A stretch of DNA of 18,602 nucleotides from UBA3222 sp002363035 (GTDB taxonomy: Bacteria; Verrucomicrobiota; Verrucomicrobiia; Opitutales; UBA9783), in assembly GCA_946646575.1 (NCBI GenBank), contig CAMPCR010000015.1, positions 1 through 18,602 on the forward strand, in the 5' to 3' direction. The position numbers and the translations under genes were made by a program. Below are positions 14,120 through 18,602 of the stretch, one piece after another; the stretch's first letter is position 1; the number at the start of each line of letters is the position of its first letter. The notes beneath the pieces were generated by a model, which worked only from the letters and a program-made list of their open reading frames with translations, was not told the origin of the DNA and ran no database searches.

Positions 14120-15435
14120 AGCCGATTGCTTTCGGAACGGACGGTATTCGCGGTAAGGTCGGAATGTTTCCGATTAACGAAGAAGGTTTCAAGGTTGTCG
14201 GTCGTGCTTGCCGATTGTGGTTGCAACGGCAAAATTTGCCATTAACGGTTGCCGTCGGTTGGGATACACGTCAATCCGGTAGTGCTTTGGCGCGGGGGTT
14301 CGCCGAAGGGCTTGGTTCGGGAGTGGAAATAATTTTTTTGGGTGTCACGCCGACCCCGGCGATTTCTTTTTACACACAACGCGAACAAGTATCCTTGGGC
14401 GTTTCGATAACGGCGTCACACAATCCTTACACCGATAACGGCTTGAAATTATTTAAGTCAAACGGTTCGAAGTTGCGCCGTGAAGAGGAAGCCGAAATTG
14501 AAGCTTTATGTTCGGAGGAAACATCGGCGGAAGATTTCGGAAATCCGTCGATACAAACCGTCTCCGGGAGCGATTATTATCTCAATACTTGGAAGCAAAA
14601 ACTGCCGAAGGATGCCTTGAAAGGTCGGAAGATCGTTTTGGATACGGCGAACGGTGCGACGGTTTTTACGACCCTGCCGCTGTTGCGGTATCTCGGTGCG
14701 GATTTAATTACATTCGGATCGCAACCGAACGGCGAAAATATCAATCGCGACTGCGGAAGCGAGCATGCGGATCGGCTGGAAGCTGTTGTAAAACAAAACG
14801 GTGCTTGGTTGGGATTTGCACACGACGGCGACGGCGACCGTATTGTAGTCATTGATGAGCATGGGTATCGTTTGGACGGCGATCAACTGTTGGGATTGTT
14901 GGCATTAGATTTTCACAAACACGGACGCTTGAGAAACAATTGCCTGGTTGTGACGGAGGAAAGTAATTCGGGATTGGCGAAGTCGTTGCAACCGTTCGGC
15001 ATTCGCGTTGTGACCTGCGACGTGGGCGATCGCAATGTTTTCTACAAACTTGAAGAAGAAGGTGCGATTCTCGGCGGCGAAAACAGCGGACATGTGATTT
15101 TTAAAGACGAAGCGCCGACGGGCGACGGGTTGCGGGTGCTGTTGGAACTATTGAAATTGGCGCAACAAAAGCCGTTACATGAACGTTCACAGGCAATTAC
15201 GCTGTGTCCGAAGTGCACCGCTTCCTTAACGGTTGCCGACAAACGCCCTTTGGATCAACTGTCGCATTTGAATGCGATGAAAGAACGCCTGGAGAAAACC
15301 TGCGATCGCATCCGCATCCGTTACTCGGGAACGGAAAACAAATTGCGGTTTCTGGTTGAAGGGGATACTCGGGAGCTTTGCGAACAAACTCTGGCGCATT
15401 TAACGGAAGCGGCAAGGGCGGATTTTCAGCGATAA
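14116..15435 (+). CDS. glmM: Phosphoglucosamine mutase GlmM
   Basis: Converts glucosamine-6-phosphate to glucosamine-1-phosphate, the step feeding UDP-GlcNAc for peptidoglycan and lipopolysaccharide. The 439-residue product (family about 445) has the four expected landmarks: N-terminal FGTDGIRGKVG (6-16), active-site loop SITASHNPYTDNG with phosphoserine S101, metal loop HDGDGDRIVVID, sugar loop GGENSGHVIF and C-terminal phosphate-binding loop RIRYSGTENKLRFLVEG. The loop sequences separate GlmM from phosphomannomutase, though the distinction is not absolute by eye. It overlaps the accA stop by four bases, and an imperfect hairpin (15436-15454) lies immediately downstream. Confidence 0.93.
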   Translation: MKPIAFGTDGIRGKVGMFPINEEGFKVVGRACRLWLQRQNLPLTVAVGWDTRQSGSALARGFAEGLGSGVEIIFLGVTPTPAISFYTQREQVSLGVSITASHNPYTDNGLKLFKSNGSKLRREEEAEIEALCSEETSAEDFGNPSIQTVSGSDYYLNTWKQKLPKDALKGRKIVLDTANGATVFTTLPLLRYLGADLITFGSQPNGENINRDCGSEHADRLEAVVKQNGAWLGFAHDGDGDRIVVIDEHGYRLDGDQLLGLLALDFHKHGRLRNNCLVVTEESNSGLAKSLQPFGIRVVTCDVGDRNVFYKLEEEGAILGGENSGHVIFKDEAPTGDGLRVLLELLKLAQQKPLHERSQAITLCPKCTASLTVADKRPLDQLSHLNAMKERLEKTCDRIRIRYSGTENKLRFLVEGDTRELCEQTLAHLTEAARADFQR

Positions 15436-15603
15436 GGTTTTTCGGTAAAAAACCGGGAAGCTGTGTGTTTTGGCGGTTTTTCAAGAAGAAGAACGGATAT
15501 AAAAGTGTTGTAATTTGTTTGGTAAAATCAAAGTTGTTGTGTCTGACTTGAAGAACATTCGGGGGCTAACTCTGATGTAACATGCGGTTGTTTAAAAATA
15601 AGT

Positions 15604-15623
15604 GAGCCGCCTTTCGGCGGCTC
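15604..15623 (-). terminator. Intrinsic terminator between convergent glmM and the exported-protein gene
   Basis: A perfect 8-bp stem, GAGCCGCC/GGCGGCTC, with a 4-base loop (TTTC on plus, GAAA on minus). Read on the minus strand it is followed within two bases by TTATTTTT, which suits termination of the gene that ends at 15662. On plus, T-rich sequence begins only about 12 bases later, so it may act weakly for glmM as well. Confidence 0.8.
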
Positions 15624-15661
15624 GGTGCTAATCCGTTTAATGTTTTTGTTCTTGTTGTTTT

Positions 15662-16984
15662 TCAGTCAATTTCTTCAAGAAACGCGTTCGGAGTATCCTT
15701 TTCCTTTTCCGTGTCGTTCAATTCCTTCAGGATGTCGGCACCTTCTTCATCGCTGACGGGAGCGGGAGCCCAATAAACGGGATCGGTAAATAATAATTTT
15801 ACGAGCTCCGGCACATTGGCTATATCAGCTTTCATGGATTCCAAAAACTCGTACATGTAAAGAAAAACAGGATTGCCGATCAACTCTGAAAATTTGGTAG
15901 CGTTACACCGAACGAGCGGAGCATTTTTATTGTCACACCTACTTCTTAATCTGCATTCCACATCCAGAAAGCGCTCATACCTATTCTCGGTGTCGAGGGT
16001 TACACTACTTGTATCTATTGCCTTCTTTATTTTTTTATATTGGTGAAAGCATGCGGCAACTAAACGACAAATTCTTTTCTCGCTGTCTGTATTGCACATT
16101 CTTTTAAGAAAGCGCATCTGCAGATTTCTGTCTTTCTTTAATCCCCGAAAAATCTCACCGTAAAGAATCTCTTTTATCTTGGCTACATATTCCTTCGAGA
16201 AGATTACTTCTGCAAGATGATCATCAAGAGTGGCATCGTTTACATAACTACGAAACTGCCAGTCACATAGCCCTAGCCACTTTTCACTGAAATACTTCAA
16301 TCCCTTATGTTCTTTGCAAAAATCCGACCATCTTTTGTACCACCACAGTCCCGGTGTCTTGGATGCGATCGGTTGGTAGTTCAAAATAAACTTTCTCATG
16401 AGATCCCGACACGTAAACGGCATCGCAATATGTGTGAAATATTCCCGTTCACTTACGATACTATATTTGCCCAAACCGCCTGCTCCGAAATAAAACGCAT
16501 CCCATTCTTCTCTGAAATTTTCACGTGAACGAGGGCAAACGTCGAACATGTGGTACCGTAAAAATACCCCGAGCGCATCCTCTCGGAAGAACCAGTCAAT
16601 TGTTTTATTGGAATCGGAATTTAAAGCTGCATTCAGCAATTGGACATAACTTTCGCGAGTATCGGTATGCCTATTGCCGTTTTTGTCAAATACATTGCTG
16701 AATACGGATATGCCGGAATTGCGCTCGTAGAGTGCATCGCAAATACGTTTTACGTCCTCATCAATCATTTCATCGGAATAATTGAAGGATCCATGCGTTT
16801 CGTGTTCCTCATGAAACTCATTGACTTCCAATCGGTGGCTTCGAAGCATTTCTCGTGTAACGTCCCGTAATTGCTGACGAACGTCATTGCCGATGACAAT
16901 CTCCGCCCTCCCCGATGACATCCCGATGCCGGCAATCGCCGCACCGACGAACAGTGATTTTGTAATAATATGATGCATATTCAT
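15662..16984 (-). CDS. Exported protein of unknown family
   Basis: The 440-residue product begins with a clear signal peptide, MNMHHIITKSLFVGAAIAGI, then GMSSGRA, with cleavage after residue 27 (GRA-E). The mature part is charged, helix-rich and contains numerous cysteines and aromatic residues (GLWWYKRWSDFCKEHKG, GLCDWQFRSYV), and ends in an acidic tail (DEEGADILKELNDTEKEKD). I recognise no domain, so no function is offered. ATG 16984 is chosen over an in-frame upstream start at 17086 because that extension would translate the A-tract (KKKK) and bury the signal peptide. Its base composition looks more AT-rich than murD or glmM, suggesting a different history. It has its own promoter with an A15 spacer and its own terminator, so it is a one-gene unit. 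Confidence 0.75.
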   Translation of the reverse strand: MNMHHIITKSLFVGAAIAGIGMSSGRAEIVIGNDVRQQLRDVTREMLRSHRLEVNEFHEEHETHGSFNYSDEMIDEDVKRICDALYERNSGISVFSNVFDKNGNRHTDTRESYVQLLNAALNSDSNKTIDWFFREDALGVFLRYHMFDVCPRSRENFREEWDAFYFGAGGLGKYSIVSEREYFTHIAMPFTCRDLMRKFILNYQPIASKTPGLWWYKRWSDFCKEHKGLKYFSEKWLGLCDWQFRSYVNDATLDDHLAEVIFSKEYVAKIKEILYGEIFRGLKKDRNLQMRFLKRMCNTDSEKRICRLVAACFHQYKKIKKAIDTSSVTLDTENRYERFLDVECRLRSRCDNKNAPLVRCNATKFSELIGNPVFLYMYEFLESMKADIANVPELVKLLFTDPVYWAPAPVSDEEGADILKELNDTEKEKDTPNAFLEEID

Positions 16985-16992
16985 AACACTGC

Positions 16993-17023
16993 CATATAGA
17001 CCGTTTTTTTTTTTTTTTGTCAA
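16993..17023 (-). promoter_or_regulatory. Promoter of the exported-protein gene with an A15 tract overlapping its spacer
   Basis: On the minus strand a perfect -35 box TTGACA (17023-17018) runs into a poly-A tract, then CGGTC and the best -10 box TATATG (16998-16993). The present spacing is 19 bases, against the optimum of 17. The transcript would begin only a few bases before ATG 16984, so the message would be nearly leaderless. Slippage in the A-tract would directly change promoter spacing. Confidence 0.6.
17004..17018 (-). repeat. Homopolymer A15 (T15 on plus strand)
   Basis: Fifteen consecutive T on the plus strand, the longest homopolymer in the window. It begins with the last base of the TTGACA box and fills most of the promoter spacer upstream of ATG 16984. 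Confidence 0.95.
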
Positions 17024-17225
17024 GTGGTTTTTTGATAAAAATGGGAATTCTTTTGAAAAAATCGGTGTAAATATATTGAAGAACAATGAGAAAGCGTTTT
17101 TTTACGTAATGAAGGGAAGTGAATTTTGGATATAAAAAACACAGGAATTAGAGAACAATCGCTCTGTGCAAAGCTTTCTGCCAAACCGACGAAATTCCTA
17201 CTTTCGAACAGTTGCTTTGCTTTCC

Positions 17226-18500
17226 TTAACCTTCGGAAGACGGCACGTAGTCCCGCACCAGTGCTTCGAATAGTTCGCCGCGTTCTTCGAAGGACTTGAA
17301 TTGATCCCAACTTGTAAATCCGGGGCTGAGAACCAAGGTAAAGGTTTGATTTGTCGGTAAATGTTTAAAGACATTCGGAAGTGTTTCGGCAAGGATAACC
17401 TTTGCCTTAAATTCCGACGCTTTTTGCATCAATTCCCGTCCCGTTTCACCGATGAGACAGACAGTTTGAACGGGATAACGATTGAGAGTTTGAATAAATC
17501 CGTTCAAATCCTCGCCTTTACCGCCGCCGCCCAAAATCCACCACAAATTCGGCAAATTTTTCAAACTTTCCAAAGCAGCTTGAACGGCGTGCAGATTGGT
17601 ACCTTTGGAATCGTTCCAAAAGGTAGTCTCCCCGATGCGACGGCAACAATGCAACCGATGCGGCGGTTGTTGAAATTCCGACAATGTACGTCTCAACGTT
17701 GCTTCGTCAATGTTCAACTGTCGGGCGAAGGTGCGTATCAATGCGAAGTTTTCCCTTTGTCCTTGCGAGAAGCAGAGCGGAAATTGCGCCAACCAATCGT
17801 TCAACTCCTTGGCGGGCGGCGCAAACACAACCGACGGAGCAGGGGATGGAATTTCAAAGCTTTGAAAGGCTTTTCCCAAAGAATTGCCGCAAAAACACGT
17901 TTTTTTCGTCCGTTTTAACAAGTTGTATTTGGCAAAAAAGTAATCTTTCAAATTTCCGTGCCAGTTGAGGTGGTCGGGCGCGAAATTCGTCCAAAGTGTA
18001 TAGGTCGGATGCAGAAACTTTAAACATTGCGCCTGAAATGAACTCACTTCGCAAACATAGATACCTTGCGGTGAAATTTTTTCGTTTGCAACAACATCAG
18101 ATAACGCCGTTCCGTTATTTCCGACCGAGAGCACTTCTTTTCCGCAGGCACGCAAAAGTCGGGTTAAAATCTCCGTGACGGATGTTTTGCCGTTGGTTCC
18201 CGTGACAGCGATAACGGGATTATCGAAGCAACTTGCGGCAAAATCCAATTCCGTAACGCAAAAAACATTTGCCGCTTCCGCCCGTTGTCTCCACGGATGG
18301 TTGGGTGAAAATCCCGGGCTGAAAACACACAGACCGTACCGTTCGAAGTGCGGCGTTTGAGATTGTTGCCGTTCATCGATAATTTCATACGGCAGATGCA
18401 ACTTTTCACAGAGATGCGCGGCACCTTTCCCCGATAAGCCGTTCCCGAAGATACCGATGAGGGGGGTTGAAGTGAGAAGAGGACGGAAGAAGGTGTCCAT
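17226..18500 (-). CDS. murD: UDP-N-acetylmuramoyl-L-alanine--D-glutamate ligase MurD
   Basis: Cytoplasmic Mur ligase adding D-glutamate to UDP-MurNAc-L-Ala. The 424-residue product has the N-terminal UDP-binding domain (LIGIFGNGLSGKGAA), the ATP P-loop VTGTNGKTSVTE (99-110), EVSSFQAQ (151-158), TNFAPDHLNWHG (171-182), NDSKGTN and ILGGGGKGEDLNG, and the C-terminal LSPGFTSWDQFKSFEERGELF, close to the MurD consensus LSPxxxSxDxFxxFExRG. Length is slightly shorter than E. coli MurD (about 438). It lies 18 bases after the mraY stop, matching the order mraY-murD of the division/cell-wall cluster. No ftsW or murG follows, so the cluster ends or is broken here. The bases before ATG 18500 read CCTCC, not a Shine-Dalgarno sequence. 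Confidence 0.95.
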   Translation of the reverse strand: MDTFFRPLLTSTPLIGIFGNGLSGKGAAHLCEKLHLPYEIIDERQQSQTPHFERYGLCVFSPGFSPNHPWRQRAEAANVFCVTELDFAASCFDNPVIAVTGTNGKTSVTEILTRLLRACGKEVLSVGNNGTALSDVVANEKISPQGIYVCEVSSFQAQCLKFLHPTYTLWTNFAPDHLNWHGNLKDYFFAKYNLLKRTKKTCFCGNSLGKAFQSFEIPSPAPSVVFAPPAKELNDWLAQFPLCFSQGQRENFALIRTFARQLNIDEATLRRTLSEFQQPPHRLHCCRRIGETTFWNDSKGTNLHAVQAALESLKNLPNLWWILGGGGKGEDLNGFIQTLNRYPVQTVCLIGETGRELMQKASEFKAKVILAETLPNVFKHLPTNQTFTLVLSPGFTSWDQFKSFEERGELFEALVRDYVPSSEG

Positions 18501-18518
18501 GGAGGTTCTATATTTTTT

Positions 18519-18602
18519 TTACCGCAACTTCAGCGTCATCAGTCCCAAAAGCGCGCACAGGAGCGACACAATCCAGAAGCGGATAACAATCTTCGGTTCG
18601 GC
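18519..18602 (-). CDS. mraY: Phospho-N-acetylmuramoyl-pentapeptide transferase MraY, C-terminal end (partial)
   Basis: Only the last 27 residues and stop are present; the rest lies beyond the window. The fragment KIVIRFWIVSLLCALLGLMT, ending TLKLR, matches the MraY C-terminus (usual form VVVRFWIISLxLALIGLATLKLR), the last membrane helix of the enzyme that makes lipid I. Being directly upstream of murD in the same direction supports the call. Too short for anything further. Confidence 0.85.
   Translation of the reverse strand, partial: AEPKIVIRFWIVSLLCALLGLMTLKLR

Noticed and set aside
15436..15454. Hairpin GGTTTTT/AAAAACC just after the glmM stop
   Set aside because: AT-rich stem without a T-tract. 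The clear terminator is the GC-rich hairpin at 15604-15623.
18501..18505. GGAGG next to the murD start
   Set aside because: It is on the plus strand; murD is on the minus strand, where the bases read CCTCC and cannot act as a ribosome site.

Overview
The window comes from a Gram-negative bacterium. It has an outer-membrane beta-barrel protein, a CesT-type type III secretion (T3S) chaperone, peptidoglycan genes (mraY, murD, glmM, uppP, mreBCD) and an AccA-type carboxyltransferase. Start sites mostly lack a good Shine-Dalgarno sequence. A bifunctional FolK-FolP protein followed by a CofE-like ligase resembles the folate genes known from Chlamydia. Together with the T3S pair this suggests a host-associated member of the Planctomycetota-Verrucomicrobiota-Chlamydiota group, perhaps a verrucomicrobial (Opitutae-like) lineage. 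That placement is inference. No rRNA, tRNA, insertion sequence or CRISPR array was seen.

Layout. 1-2015 (+): 3' end of mreB, then mreC and mreD (cell-shape complex), with a curious 149-base insertion or duplication between mreC and mreD. 2035-3087 (-): membrane-anchored GT11 fucosyltransferase-like gene, preceded by an AT-rich non-coding block (3088-3529). 3530-6259 (-): a DUF721/DciA-like protein, a thymidine-phosphorylase homologue that has lost its phosphate-binding residues, and UppP with an added signal peptide. 6260-6856: a 597-base non-coding region with competing inverted repeats and an 11-unit CTAC tract, leading into an Opa/OmpA-like beta-barrel gene (6857-7573, +). 7657-9232 (-): a T3S chaperone and its probable secreted substrate. 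9326-12961 (+): acetate/succinate CoA-transferase, FolK-FolP, and a CofE-like protein likely to act as folylpolyglutamate synthase. 13151-15435 (+): accA and glmM, overlapping. 15662-16984 (-): an exported protein of unknown family whose promoter spacer contains A15. 17226-18602 (-): murD and the 3' end of mraY.

How it fits together. Housekeeping envelope, folate and fatty-acid genes alternate with surface or host-interaction genes: a glycosyltransferase, an outer-membrane barrel, a T3S pair and an exported unknown. The strongest second-look signals are two simple-sequence tracts, CTAC x11 and A15, each directly upstream of an exported protein. In the A15 case the tract lies inside the spacer between a perfect TTGACA and a TATAT box, the classic arrangement for a phase-variable promoter. 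Also notable are the degenerate phosphorylase, the FolKP-CofE pairing, and the direct repeat that splits the mreC/mreD overlap.
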